The notes: a model not told the origin generated them from the letters alone. DNA of 64,000 nucleotides from Strigops habroptila (GCF_004027225.2 NC_044282.2:62609725-62673724); one strand, 5' to 3'; positions 20,587 through 48,000 are shown, counted from the first letter of the stretch. Translations and numbers: made by a program.

Positions 20587-33955
<13,369 letters not shown>

Positions 33956-34959
33956 TTTGATATCTAGAGAGATGGAGAAAGGTTGGTATTAATCCAATCT
34001 GATCTATTCAGAATAGTTTCAAGCAATCTGCCTGCTTCGCACAGAGCAAAAAAGTGGAGAAGATACTCCGAGGGCAGCAACAGGGAGAATTACTTCCTTT
34101 TGCACTTTTTGAACACACAAAGAGCCTGGCTTATGACTGTGGCCTGCAAACGTTCCTGTAAATAAATAGTCACCTCCACAGTGACCCAGCACTGTATGAA
34201 CAGCAGCTGGCACAGTTTTTGATTCCCCTCCCAGTAACTGTTCCCCACTGGAAAATTGTCCTAGTGCCCAGCTAATCTCACTGCCAGAGTGACTCTCCCG
34301 ACACACTCTCCTTGGCACAACATCATGCCACTACCCCCCGTTTTAACCTCAGTAACTTCTGTTGAGTATCCCCACGGGAAGCAGAACGAGTTGGTATCCT
34401 CTACCACAAAAAATTCGTCGGTTGCTTTCCCAAAGCTCATTCCAAAATAGAGCCTTCCCCACAAAAAAATCCTTATCTGAAGTTCTCATTGACCAGGGCA
34501 AAAAGTGGTCCTCACAGCTCCCGTTCTTTGGCGGCTGCCCGGCAACGTTCACCTCGCTCTGACACTCTTTCAGCACTCAAGCTAACAGCACTCTCTTCCC
34601 TCAAATACACCCAGTTTCCCTAGAGGGTTACAACCACCTGCAGCTCCAAGCCCAGCCCACCCAGGTACTGCAGCTCCCCACAGCTACTCCAAACCCAGCC
34701 TAAGCTGCCAGCTACCACTGTTACGCCTTACACCATACAGCTCCGCACCTGCAACATGCCACTCAGCATTCCTCATTCCCCAGCCCACTCTGACTACATT
34801 GGCACCTCACAAACCAGACCTAGGCTCCTCATGTCAGCAAAGGTCTGAAAAACAGACTTTCTCACTTGTCATCCTTCTCTGGATCTGCTCTGCCACAGTG
34901 CTCTTCTTCCATATGTGCCAGGCTCCCTCCCCACACCTGGCTGCAGCTTTTCAGAGAAA

Positions 34960-35322
34960 CCTAGAATGGTTTGGGTTAGAAAAGACCTTAAAGCTCATCC
35001 ACTTCCACCCCCCTGCCCCGGGCAGGGACACCTTCCACTAGAGCAGCTTGCTCCAAGCCTCGTCCAACCTGGCCTTGAACACTGCCAGGGATGGGGCAGC
35101 CACAGCTTCTCTGGGCACCCTGCGCCAGGGCCTCAGCACCCTCACAGGGAACAACTTCTTCCTAAGATCTTATCTCAATCTCCCCTCTGTCAGGTTAAAG
35201 CCGTTCCCTCTTGTCCTGTCCCTACAGGCCCTTGTCAAAAGCCCCTCTCCAGCTTTCTTGTCAGCCCCTTTAGGCACTGGAAGATGCTCTAAGGTCTCCC
35301 TGGAGCCTTCTCCAGGCTGAAG
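34960..35322 (-). mobile_element. CR1 LINE, 5'-truncated, HADHB intron 1
   Basis: Minus-strand copy from ACCTAGAATGGTTTGGGTTA to CCTTCTCCAGGCTGAAG, reaching within about 370 bases of the CpG-island promoter. Confidence 0.92.
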
Positions 35323-35689
35323 AAACCCAAATCTCTGCCCAACCAACAGAACTGCTCCACTCCAGGTACCCAGCCCAGGCCCATTCCCCGCACAGCCGCT
35401 CTCCTCGCAGCGCTCCCGCTGACCTCCCCGCCCCATGCTGCCCCCCGCGCCCTCAGAAGCCAGCTGCTCCCCAGCACCCCGAGGCGCCCTCTACACACAG
35501 ACTGACCCGGCCAACGCTCCTCGCTCCCGGCACACCGCGGACCCAAACGCACCCACTCCTCGGCCACAAACACCCCACTCACCCACCGGACACCCCGAAA
35601 CTCAGTAACAACCACACGCGCGTACCTGTCCCTCACATACACCACAGCTACGGCCCCCTCCACCCGGGATGGAGACATACGACACGACA

Positions 35690-36038
35690 CGACACGACAG
35701 CCACCCGCTCACCTCCGCCCGCACTGCCACCGCCCGCCCCGCCGCCACTCACGAAGGACCTCGCTCTCGCCCCACCCTCCGGGCGGCACACCCGCCGCCC
35801 GCCTGAGGAACTCCACCTGCCCCACAGCCCCTTACCCGCGCTCTCCCGCCCGCCGCTCCCGCTCGGTACGGAACAGAAACGTCCGAGACCGCGCAGTGAG
35901 CGGAGCAAAGAAAGAAAGGCGGGAGTGGGCTGTGGCGGAGCGGACAGGCAGCGCTGACGGCAGCCGCGAGCAGGGCGGGGACGGCGCGGCCAAGCCCCCG
36001 GGCGGCCTCTCCCTCATTCGACCTCGCGCGCAGGAAAG
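35690..36038. promoter_or_regulatory. bidirectional HADHB/HADHA promoter
   Basis: HADHB leaves to the left and HADHA to the right from one CpG-dense, TATA-less stretch; the first exons are roughly 150 bases apart. This arrangement is known from mammals and fits the need for equal subunit amounts. A small ACGAC-type repeat lies at about 35680-35700 at its left edge. Confidence 0.85.
35834..35890 (-). other. HADHB: HADHB non-coding first exon (approximate)
   Basis: The HADHB ATG exon begins with a splice acceptor and lies 1.9 kb inside the gene, so a non-coding exon in the CpG island is expected, as in human. The best donor on the minus strand is CGGTAAGG near 35833. A second candidate, GGAGGTGAGC, lies near 35710. 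The transcription start is not fixed. Confidence 0.45.
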
Positions 36039-36046
36039 ATGGCGGC
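36036..36046 (+). promoter_or_regulatory. HADHA: YY1-type site over the HADHA start codon
   Basis: AAGATGGCGGC, the consensus YY1 site, with the ATG of HADHA inside it. YY1 sites at this place just past the transcription start are common in housekeeping and mitochondrial genes. The GGAA just upstream could be an ETS/GABP core. Confidence 0.6.
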
Positions 36047-39000
36047 CGCGGTGCGCGCTATCGGCAGCCTGGGGCGCTTCGCGGCGGCCGCCAAGTACAG
36101 CTCGTCCCGCCGCCCCCCGCCCGCGGGTGAGACGGGGCCCCGCGGCTGCTGCCGCCTCCCGCGCCGGGGGGGGGGGGGGGCAGGCGCGGCGGCGGCGGCG
36201 GGGCAGCGGGCGCGGTCTCTCGGGGTGGGGTGCTCGCCGGTGAGGGTGGCGGTGGGGGGACGCGGTGTCGCTGAGGGGGGTACGTGTGAGGACGGGCTAT
36301 GAGGGGGGAGCCGCGGCTAGGCAGGGCAGGGTGTCGTGGAGCGGGGGTCACCGGGCGGTGCGGCCTCGGTGTCAGCGGGGAGCAGCTGCGGGGAACGGAC
36401 TGTTACCGGGGAAGGGTCGCTGAGGCACGGGGTCGGGGCGTTCCGGTCTCCGGGGTGGCGGTGAGGGGGGGGCTGCCGCCGCCGAGCTGTGCCCGTGTCC
36501 CAGGCGAGGGTGTTGTCCCCACGGCCCGAGCATCGCGCAGGGGGATCCCTGACACGTCCGTATCCCCTTCCAAGGTTCCCCCAGCGCAGGGGTCCGTGCC
36601 TCCGCGTCTCGGTGCGCCACCGCGGTGGGCGGTGCGCCCATAGGGGAGATACTCCCATGCTGGTCCCCAAGGCAGGCTTGCCTTTGTGTGCCCGGCCATG
36701 GTTCCCATGTCCTTGCACATGGGTATATTTTGGGAATCCACCTATAGTCCTGGGGAGGGGGACCCTATGACCCTGCTTTGGTGGGGGGCAGGATTGTCCT
36801 CAGTGTATGAGCTGATCCTCAGGGAGAGAGTGTCCTTGTGTCCACGTGTGCGTGTTCCCAATGCCCCTGAGGGGGAGGATGTCCCCATGTCCTTGGGTGT
36901 CTGGATCCTCGGGCTGTCCTCCAGGCACACAGGTGTATCATTGGGAATGGGGGATCCCCGTACGGGTGGGATGCCTCCAGGCATACCAGCATCTCCATGC
37001 GCGCCAGGATCTGTCTTGTCTTTGCTATACAGGCGTCTCAGCTGTTGGCTAATGCTCCCTTGTGATCTGCCAACCTGGGCAGGGTCTAGGCACTCTCCTT
37101 GTTTGCAGTGCTGGGTCGTGGTGCTTTCTTGCAGAGCTTCCAAAGCTGGAAGGCACTGTTTGCCCCTAGGAAGGCCGAAGGGCAAGGCTGAGAGCCACTG
37201 GGAACCAGTTCTTGTTTGTGTGCTTTGAAACCTGGTAGCATTTTGTTTAAATCTAATACCTGTTTTATGTGCAGTGTTGGAGCGAGTTTGTACATGAGCT
37301 GGTTGCTCCAGGAGCAGGGTGCTACAGTAGATAACAAGCAGAACTGTTCCAGTGTTTAAAGGATCACTACAAAGAAAACAGAAACTCTTTTTACAAGGAG
37401 TCCCATGGAAAAGGCAAGGGGTGATGGGCACAAGTTACTCCTGGGGAGTAACTTTCCAAAGGAAAAATTTTTCACAATGAGAACAACCAGTCATTGGAAT
37501 AATCTCCCCAGGGAAGTGGTGCCTCCCCAGTGTTGGACACTGTTAAGATTCAGCTGGACAGGGTGCTGGGACACCTAGTCTAGATCATGCTTTGCCTAGA
37601 AAAGTTGCACCAGCTGATCCTTGAGGTCCCTTCCAACCTGGGATTCTAGGAGTCTATGAAGTGTGGCAGCTTCAGGCTGTTATTGATTGGTCTCCTTGTT
37701 ATAAGTGACAAAATTCTTCATCACAAACAGTCCTGAAGCTGCGATGAAGACACTGTCACTCACCCTAATAAGCAGCATTGCTCTGCTGTAACAAAGTGTT
37801 TGTTAAACCAGATGCAAACCTCACCAGGGCAGGCCAAAGGCTATGCAAAGGCAGCAAGCAGGCAGAAGACAGTGTGAGCTGAGAGCTGGCTGTACCTGCT
37901 GAGCCACATGCCGTGTGCTGGCAGGTCCCCACAGGGCATAGGGAAGCTCAGGCTGTTAAAAGCTCCCCATCTCGGAGCTCAGCGCTCAGTGCCATCGGCT
38001 CACAAGTACGGGCTGGAAGCACAGACACTCATCCTGAGCTTTGGCTGGTTTGCTCTGCTGGCGCTTGAGTTGGTCCAGGACTGCAAGAAGGCTTGTCTGC
38101 TGAACCATGGATGCTGTTCCTACTTCTAGTGGCATGCCACGTCTGGGTGAGTGGAAGGGCGGGAAGGGAAAGTGCCAAGAGAAGCGGCTGAGGAAGTAAC
38201 AGGGAAAGGAGAAAGCGAGAAGAAACAGGTCCTGGCTGGAATGTGTGAAAGGGGTGTTCTCCGTTCTCTGCTGCATCCAAGTTCCTGGCCAAGTCCCAAG
38301 AGCATCTGTCTGAAGTGTTGGTGTCCATGTTTAGATGCTCTTTTAATTGGAGTGAGTGAAGTATGAAAATGGAATCGATATTCAAAGCTTTTAATTCTAG
38401 AGCGAATGTCAGTGGAATGGCGGAAGCATACATCTGGTCTGCTGCTGCTTCTTTTGGCGTTCTGGCGGGAGGACTTTTCTGGCTCCAAGCTTGGCAAGTC
38501 ATCATTGTGCCGCTGAATGAATCCAGGCCTGAAGCAGATGCACTGTGACTGTGGCCAAGTAACTGTGCTTTTAGTTTTAGATGTGGAAGATGTTTTCCAC
38601 AAGTATTCTGGGCTCTAAAGTAAAATACTGTCAGGCTAATGAAAGCTCACTCAAGTATTAAGCAGCTGTTACTGTGATGGCAGAACCTTTCCCAAAAGAG
38701 TGCATATTAAGATGTAGATTTGTTCAGTCGTGCCCTTGATGTATTTGGTTTTTTCCTACTTCATATCTTTTGTTTTGCTAGAACTGAAAGGCAAAGTGAA
38801 TTCAAGGTTTAAGGTTTTCATGGAAGCAGTCTGTTTGGAAACTGATATGAAAGAGGAAAGCATGTTAGATGGTACAAAGAGAGAAAAGTTAGTTAACCCC
38901 TTCCCTTTTTATTTGGAATTGACATTGCTTTGCATGCAGTGTAGTTTTTACTACCCTGTCAGTGCCTTGCACTCAGCCTTAGCAGGTGCCTGACTGAGGG

Positions 39001-42000
39001 GAGAGAAGGAAAACGTCACTTGCCTTGCAGCTGAGATTTGTTTGATCTGATTCTCCTGACTGTGCCTAGCCATGGGCAGCAGTATGGGAGTGAAGTGAGG
39101 GAGTGCAGTGAGATAGTTCAGTCCTTGCCGCCTTGTTTAAGGTAGTAAAAAAGCACGTAGCACATGTGGCTTTTATTGAGTTAAAATACTGCTGCTAACA
39201 GTGCATCATATTCTGCAGGGGAGTATTTATCAGCAGAGAAATTGTTGTCAGACCACACTCGGTTTTGTGGGACAAGAACGTTGGTGCTTATTTTCAGGAC
39301 TACTTGACTTCAGTGTTCAAAAAGTTTAGGGAAATTAATGTTGGCTACAGCAATGGCAATCTGGAGATTGTCCTCATCAAAAAATACTTTAAAGCAGCTT
39401 TGGAGTGGAAACCAGTTCACTCTTTGTTTATAAAATGGTGTGGTGGGCTCATGACATGCACATGCACACAGACCCCTATTTGCCAGAACAGACTGACACT
39501 GAATTTCCATCCCATAGTGTCGCACCATGTATCCTGGGCTCAGGGAATGGAGCACAAAGGTCAATCCCTACTGCCAGCACCAGAGACAAAGTGGAAAGAA
39601 GGCCAAAGTGCAGCAGAACTCCAGCCCTGAGCCCATGTCACGGGGCTGTGGGAAGGGGGAACCACCTGTTGGTGAGGTGCAGGCTGAGGTTTTAAGCTTG
39701 TTTTTCCTGTACTGGATTTTCTGCCTCCTTGCTGCTGGGAATGGGAATGTCTCATTCCTAAATATTTTGTCAGCGCCGAGCGGAAAACCTCCCCAAGCTA
39801 AATGGCACTGTTCCAGTTGGTGGATGTGCACGTGGTGCTCAAGAAGTAACGCTTTTACTAGATTTCAGACTTTAAGTAGCTTTGGCAGGGGTTCAGCTTA
39901 GGATCTGTGTCAGAGGATCCTCTCGGTCAAGGTCAAGGTCGCTTGAATGGAACTGAGATTCATTCACGTACTGATTGGTCATCAGGCCAAATACAGTTTC
40001 TCAGCAGAAAAAGATCTGGGATTTACGAGTGAGAAAAGTGGCATTTCTCTTGTGGACAGAACTTGTTCATACCATGGTCTGAGTTTTATGAGTGCTTTGA
40101 AACAAGACAAGTTTGTCTAGGGGTTTTCATGTGTAATTAATAGACATGGATTGAGTATTTTGTTGAGAGAGGAAGGCGAGAATAAATATTGTGTGCTGTT
40201 CTTGTGGCTCACTAGCTGTGCACCCTGAGCTCTGTGGAGTAATACTTTGGGTGGCACCATTCCCTGGCACAAGAGCATGGTTTTGCAGAAATATTCTAGG
40301 GCAGTTGTGTTTGATTTGCAGAGAAGTTAGCTCACAGGCTGGAAACCCTCCAAAGTGCAGCAAGGTCTCTGGTTTAGCATATGAAGAAGTGTTGAACCGT
40401 GCATCCAAAAGGCAGAACACCCCTGTGTGCCACCTGCTCATCAGGTGTCTCATCAGCAATTTGGGAAGAAAGCTTTGATTATTTTCTTTGCTCTCAGTCT
40501 GGCATTGCTAGCATGGACATTGCTGTGAAGTCCACTTCAGTAGTGTGCGATCTGCTGAACCCTGGTGGTGGCACAGGTCAAGCTGTAAAAGAAGGAACTG
40601 GCTCATACTCAGGATTCTCTGAGCTAAGCTGAGACTACTGAGAATTCCTTTAACATCTGCAACATCTTTTCTTTAGGTTATGCTTGCCGTAACGTCTCCA
40701 CCTCCTCTGCTCTTCAGAGTAAGTGTAAAGCTTACCTACCTGATTTCGTTTTCTTTCTTGGAACCCACTGAGCGTAAGCTGATAACATGTTTCTGTTTGT
40801 TTCCAGCTAGAACCCACGTTAGCTATGACATCAAGGGAGATGTTGCTGTTGTACGCTTCAACACACCAAATGCAAAGGTGCTGTTTTACCTGGCTGTGGT
40901 GGGTGGGCATGTTGGTGGAAACGACAGGAATAGCAGTTGTACAGAGAAGACATTGAAAATTCTGATCTCAGACTTATGAACTGTCCTAACCTGCAGCCAT
41001 TCAAAGTTACGAGCAAAGCAGAAATAGGAAAATGAGTATTGGGGCTTTTAATGAGAGGTCTGAAAATGCCTCATGGAAATGTTTTGTGTGTGCTAAGCTA
41101 ACTAGTGTGAAATCTTATTAAAATCATAGTAAGTTCTTGTATTCAAGATGGTTAAAGAGAGTGTCTGTTACATAGAGGAAAAGAAACAGCTCATAAAATC
41201 TGTGTTTAAGGTTACAAACCCACTGCTGGGGAGGTTAAGGAGGAACTTCTTATTAACAGATTACTTGATGATCTGCTGCAGGGGTTCATCTTGGAGGGTT
41301 TTTTCTCACTGTATTATGACACAGAGTGAATTATTTTTTATAGCAAATCTAGGCTCAGTTTGGGCACCCCAGAAGTGTTATAATTGTGCCAAGCAGTGGG
41401 CTGGCTGTTGGGCAAATTCCTGGGGAGTCTGTACCATTTTTTTTTTCCCTCAGAAGGCAAATCTTGAAAGACCATAGAACTGCTGCTCCTACTGGCTTGG
41501 AAAATCCATTCAGAGCTACCATTGGCTTTGGCTTTTTATTGTCAGCCTGTCTTCTGTACAAGTTTTCTGACGATATAAGGATGAAGTCCAGCACTTAATC
41601 AGAGGCTAAACTCTGCCATCATCTGGTCTCCCTCTTTACAATGCTTATTTGCTGTTTTCAGGTGAACACTCTCTCCAAACAACTGAGCGCAGAGTTTAGT
41701 GAGGTAATGAATGAGATCTGGGCCAACGAAGCTGTCAAAAGTGCCGTCCTCATCTCTTCAAAGCCAGGTTCTTTCATCGCTGGAGCAGATCTCAAGTAAG
41801 TATTGGGGTGTTGGAAGTTACACTGATGAAGCTTTCTTTGAAGTCCGGCATCCAGGTCTGGTGTGCTGTGAAGGCAAAGCAGTTTGTCACTGATGTCTCC
41901 CCAGGGGTGAGGCAGAGGCTGCAAACAAAATCAGTGAGCACAGGATGCCTAACCTGCCCAAATGAAGTTAGGACCTGTTGGAGCAAGTCCAGAGGAGGCC

Positions 42001-45000
42001 ACAAAGATGCTCCGGGGGCTGGAGCACCTCTGCTATGGAGACAGGCTGAGAGAGCTGGACTTCTCCAGAGCCTGGAGAAGAGAAGGCTCCACAGAGACCT
42101 TAGAGCAGCTTCCAGTGCTTAAAGGGGCCAACAAGAAAGCTGGTGAGGGACTTTTGACAAGGGCCTGTAGAGACAGGACAAGGGGGAATGGCTTTAACCT
42201 GACAGAGGGGAGATTGAGATGAGATCTTAGGAAGAAGTTGTTCCCTGTGAGGGTGCTGAGGCCCTGGCACAGGGTGCCCAGAGAAGCTGTGGCTGCCCCA
42301 TCCCTGGCAGTGTTCAAGGCCAGGTTGGACGGGGCTTGGAGCAACCTGCTCTAGTGGAAGGTGTCCCTGTCCATGGCAGGCACTTGGAACTAGATGAGCT
42401 TTATGGTTCCTTCCAACCCAAACCATTCTATGATTCTATAAAGAGGAACATAGCAAGTAATTAAACCCCATTTGGCTGTAACACTTGGTCACTCCTTCCT
42501 GCGTGCTGGGGTGCAGCCAAGAAAACCCATGCTGGCTCTGGGGTGAGCATTGTCCTTTGGTCTGAGACACAACAAAAGCAGATAATTTATATGCAGGACT
42601 TCATTTAAGCTGGGTTTGAGTGCCTGGCAGTCTGCCAGCATGGCCCCTTGCTTAGGCAGGATTTGGCACTCCACCTTGAGGAGCATGAGCACCCTCCCAG
42701 GCAATACAGCTCAGGTACCTTCGGCAGGGTGTGGGACAACCTGTGTGGGTGCTCTCACTGGGATCCGGAGCACCACTGCTCCTAGTCCTGACATTGGCTG
42801 GGACAAAATAATTGTTTAAAGTCATTAAAAGCCAAAAAGCTCTGAGGAAAGTAGGCATGTTGCAGAGACACCCATCAAAACCTTTTTGGCTGGCCTTATT
42901 CGGGGCAGAGACTTGATATATGATGTAGTGGGAAGCAGAGCAAAAGGACAGGCTGTGTTTAAGAGGGGTCTGATGGTCTCAATGCTAGGAGCCTCCTGAC
43001 CTGCACCAGCCTGGCAAGCACTGCTGGCCTCCATGAGAATGACTGGCACAGGGAGCCTCTAATTGGCAGAGTGCAACATCAGAGCCCTGGCCATCTGCTC
43101 CTCTAAAAAGTGATCCCGGGCTCTCCCCCTCCACCCTTTCTGGCAAGTGCTTTGAGGCTTCCTATGACCCTTTCTCCTCTCCCCCAAAGGCTTTCAAAGC
43201 TCTGACACAAGGAAACTCATTCAGTGCCTGCAGGCGCAGCCCAGTGTCAGCGTGCAGTGACTGAACCCGTTGAATTTAGTAGTCTTCCTGTGTTGTCTGT
43301 TAATCTAAAACTGGGGGACTAAATAGCTCTTGCCTGTCTGTCAGTCACTGGAGCTTTGTGGGGAAAAAGGAACAAACTCCTTGAAGCACTCTCATTTTGC
43401 TGCTGTTTTCACAGTGCTTTTCCAATTCTCATCAGCCTTTCTGCCTCACTGCAGCATGATTGAAGCTTGCAAGACTTCTCAGGAAGTGACTCAGCTTTCT
43501 CAGGAAGGACAGAAGATGCTAGAAAAACTTGAGCAGTCTCCAAAGCCCATAGTTGCTGCCATCAATGGCTCCTGCCTGGGAGGAGGACTGGAGGTACTGC
43601 ACAATTCTGGGTCTGACAAGCAGGAGTGGGAGTTGATAGTGCTGATTCTCTAAACTATCCAAACGCTGCCTGTAGGACTGCTTACTGTGAGAGGGATTTG
43701 AGACCTGATGAGGGTTCATTACATCCATTCAAATGAGTTGGTGGCAAGTTAATGACTTGGTTGTGCTTCAGGACTCTGCCATGCTAATTTTTCTGCTTCT
43801 GTTGAGAGCTAATCAAATATGAATCCATGTGGGCCAGGCTAATATTTAGATGAGAGCGTCCCGGGGAAAAATGCTGTTTCTGGCAGGCATTGGATCTGGA
43901 TAAATGCTGCTGGCAGAGCCCAGGCTGGAAATTGCTGCTTTTCAGATGAAGTGAGTCTTGTATCCCAGCAACTTCTGTTCTTGAAGAGGTAGTGGTGAGC
44001 GGGACGAGCATGGGTAACCTGGCCAGGCTCCGCCCTGGCCTGTGTACTCTGCTCTCTCTCTTGCTGCTTTGGCTATGTGCAGTATTTGCTTCATAATCTC
44101 CATTTAGGATTTTGTAAACTGAAGGACCCTGGGGTACTTCTTGGTGCAAAGCTGTTACTAAAACAGAATAACCTTCTGGGAATGGAGTCTCTTCAGTTGC
44201 TTACTGATTACTCAAGCAGTCACAGCTTTTAACAAGCACTGTGGTGAAGGATCTGGACCTGGTGATCCAGTGATAAACCAAGCATCATGGCTGATCTGCA
44301 TACGGGACCATGCTCCCAGTGTAATGAGTGAATTTAGCTCTTGATGGCCTAGATGAGATTTAAAAATACCTTGGCTTAGTTTGGTGTTTCATGTTCATGT
44401 CATAGCTGCTTGCTATCATCTGCTCATGTGCACTTCTGCCAGAAGCGGCCATCAGTGAGCACAGAGGGAATTGGCGCAGTTGAATTAGGGAATTGGGGTA
44501 GGGGCGGGAGGAAAGTTGAGGCAGTGTGTAGAAGAGACCTTTGTGATGGATGCCCACCCAGTTCTTCTGTGGTCTTTCACAAGGAAACCTTGATTTTTCT
44601 TTTCCCTTCTTAAGCTTGCCATTGCCTGTCACTACAGAATAGCAACGAAGGACAAGAAAACAGTCTTGGGAACACCTGAAGTGTTACTGGGTCTCCTGCC
44701 AGGGGCAGGGGGTACTCAGAGGCTGCCAAAGATAGTAAGTAAGAGAAGAACTTTACTCAGTAGCCCCTTCTGCTGCATGGCATGCTCCCATTCTGAAATC
44801 CCCTTTCTGCCCTTCCAGGTGGGACTTCCTACTGCCTTTGATATGATGCTGACTGGAAGGAACATCCGTCCTGACAAAGCAAAGAAGATGGGTCTGGTTG
44901 ACCAGGTGGTGGACACGCTAGGTCAGACATGATTCCTCTCAGTTTCTTGATCTGCTGCCCATCAGTTTACCACCTTACTGAAGTGGGTGAAGAAGCCACT

Positions 45001-48000
45001 GGTGCAGCCAGCAGTCTAGTGGGGGCAAAGCATATGGACTGCAAAGTCCTTGCCATGCTCTGCAGTGCAATCTCCATTCCCACTTCAGAAGCATGTGCAT
45101 GGGAACCTTGAAATGTCATGCTCCTGCTAAAGCTAAGTGAGTAAAGAAAGGTTAACGTAGAGGGCAGCTTGCTCCTGGCTCTCTTGCATAAGCTAATTAT
45201 ACAGATAAGAGCCTGCATTCCTCATTTATCATGTCAGGGGGACAGATTGCAACCCATAATGAAAGGAGAATAGATGACCAATGTCTACATTTATGCAGCC
45301 TGCAATGTTAATCTCTGTGACGAGATCTTGAGAAGAAGCCAAACCCCATGGCTTAGGTGCTCTGAATTGTCAACTGACTTTCAGTTAAATGGAGAAATTC
45401 CTTGCAAAATGCGTATTTCCAAGTGCTGAGTGGGCTAGTGAATAATTTCTTGCTTCTGCTTTTCCTTCCCTAGGGCAGCTTTCATGGAAGGTGACTAAAT
45501 GAAGGGGCAAGCCCTCCCACAGCCTCCTCTGAAAGGTCTGAGCAGCTGCAGCCAGGAATTAGACTGGAAACCACTGTGTCAGCTGGTACTGCCACAGAGT
45601 AGCAGGGTGCTGAGCTTGGTTTCCCCAGGCAGAGCATGGCCAGAGTACCCTGGTGGCCCTTAGCTCCTGCAGTTGGAGAAAATGAAATAAAGAAAAAGGA
45701 AAGGTGCTGCTGCTTACCCTGAGAAAAGCCATGGAAGCCTTTGTGTCTGTTCTCTGTCGTATGCCGGTTTTCAGCTGGATCCTTAGCTATAGTCTCACTT
45801 ATAAAACAGATCAGGGGTACCCAGGCTTGAGTTAAAATTGCCTGAGTAAACTTCAGTGCTGTATACATGCTCGGATGTGATTTGGCTTTTAAGAGACAGC
45901 CAGTGTGGCTTTTTATACCAATGGTTACAATGGCTTCCTTGAAGGAAACGTGAGCTTTCTGAAGAGCTGTTTGCAATCCTAGCTTAGACCAGATGAGCAC
46001 ATAGGAGGAACGCAAAAAACAATTTATGTGCAAGCATTAGAGGCATTTCTTGCTCATTCAAATAGCAGCCAGTGCCAGAAGGCTTTCTGCTGAGTATTCT
46101 CATGTTCATTCTGAATGTCTGAGGGAAAGCAGCTTTAAATGGGAGATGATGCTTTAGCTGATTATACAAAGCTTTGAAGGAGAGAGACAGCATTAATCAG
46201 GAGGCAATTTCATGGGGTGCAATCAGCTCTCCTTCGGTAGAGAGCTCTACAGCATGCTCTTGATGTATTTACTACTGTGGCCAGATCTAATTCTGGCATG
46301 TGCCATTTATATAAGAAAGCAGATGTGAGTCGACAGCTTGGAGTTCCCGGGTTAGGACACAGCAAAATGTTGGGAGGTAACTGCAAGTAAAGTAAACCCA
46401 CGTATGTGGGTTTGACCACCTTGCCTGAGTAGTTTTACAGCTCAGACTTACAAATAAACAGCTTTATTCTTCAGCTGTAGTGTCAAAGTTCAGCACTTGC
46501 TGGTGTTGAACACCCAAGCTAATGGAAGGGGGAAATCAGGTATTCGCATCCGGTGGTGGGAAGATAATTTGGAAGCAAGTAAGGTTTGAGCTCAGAAATC
46601 CCAAGTGCTCTCAGATTTCCAAGAAATTCTCTCAAATCCCCTGGGCATTGCTGAAATGTAGGTTATGCAGCAGCTCTGGGTTAAGTTTTTCTGTGCTGCC
46701 TGTAAAATGAAAGATGTTGCTTTGTTTGGACTGTTTTCCCCTAGACTGGCTTTGTCATACTGCCAGGGCATGAGTGAGACTTCCCAACAGCGAGCTTTCG
46801 TGATCTGGTCAAAATGTACGTGCTGCTTTATTTGCTTCTTGCTGAGAGACCCTCCAGCAGGCAGCAGCATCTGTGGTCTGCTGTGCATATGCTCTCAAGA
46901 TTTATGTGCAAAGAGAGATGAAACTTGAAGTTGTTTGAGCAAGTCCAGAGGAGGCCACAAAGATGCTCCAAGGGCTGGAGCACCTCTGCTATGGAGACAG
47001 GCTGAGAGAGCTGGGCTTGTTCAGCCTGGAGAAGAGAAGGCTCCACAGAGACCTTAGAGCAGCTTCCAGTGCCTAAACTGGCTGACAAGAAAGCTGGAGA
47101 GGGGCTTTTGACAAGGGCCTGTAGGGACAGAACAAGGGGGAATGGCTTTAAACTGACAGAGGGGAGATTTAGATGAGATCTTAGGAAGAAGTTGTTCCCT
47201 GTGAGGGTGCTGAGGTGCTGGCACAGGTTGCCCAGAGAAGCTGTAGCTGCCCCATCCCTGGCAGTGTTCAAGGCCAGGTTGGACACAGGGGCTTGGAACA
47301 ACCTGGTCTAGTGGAAGGTGTCCCTGCTCATGGCAGGGGGTTGGAAGTGGATGAGCTTTAAGGTCCCTTCCAACCCAAACCATTCTGTGATTCTGTCAAG
47401 ACCTCAGCTCTTGGTGGAGGGAGAGAATAGTGGAAGGTGCAAGAGGAGGGGGTTTCTGTTTTGGTTTTGTTTGACTGCCTCCTGTGTCAGGGAGTAGTTG
47501 TCTGCTCTGATGGTTTCTTTGCTGTGAGGACTCTCTGGAGCATCTGGGTATGGCTGCAGCAGTTTACAGTGAAGGTTAATGAGGTCATGCAGCTGTGTGA
47601 TAGAGTTGTAATCTCAACAGGTTTGCTCTGCTAGTTCAGAGGCAGCCCAAGGCTGCGGGTTTACCTGCAGGCTCGTCGTGGTGCCCCATGCAGAGTCACT
47701 GGGCATTGCTCTTTCGCTAGTGACTCATTGTGCCTCTAGCGATTTCACACAACTGCCTTTTCAGCCCTGCACTCCATCCTCCTGTCTGATGATACCAGTT
47801 CTGTGCTTGGAAATTGTGCAACCCACTCTCAGAGATTGCTAAAGCTCATTTTGTGGTGGTTTGCTTCATTGTTTGTGGGACAGCTCTAAGTTAGGCTGGG
47901 TGTTGCACTAGCTAAAGCGAGTGAGAGATTTCCTGCAACTGAGGCCAGAGGTGGAGGTTTCACTGGGCATGAGCTCCAGGACAGGTAATTTTCAGGGGCA

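Noticed and set aside
36299-37228. Open frames in HADHA intron 1 next to the CpG island
   Set aside because: GC-driven frames with no domain; the true exon 2 acceptor is at 40676.
42100-42426. Repeated 80-130-codon frames such as [12 protein letters not shown]... and [17 protein letters not shown]...
   Set aside because: They recur at every common-type CR1 copy in the window and are the CR1 3' UTR read in antisense, not proteins.
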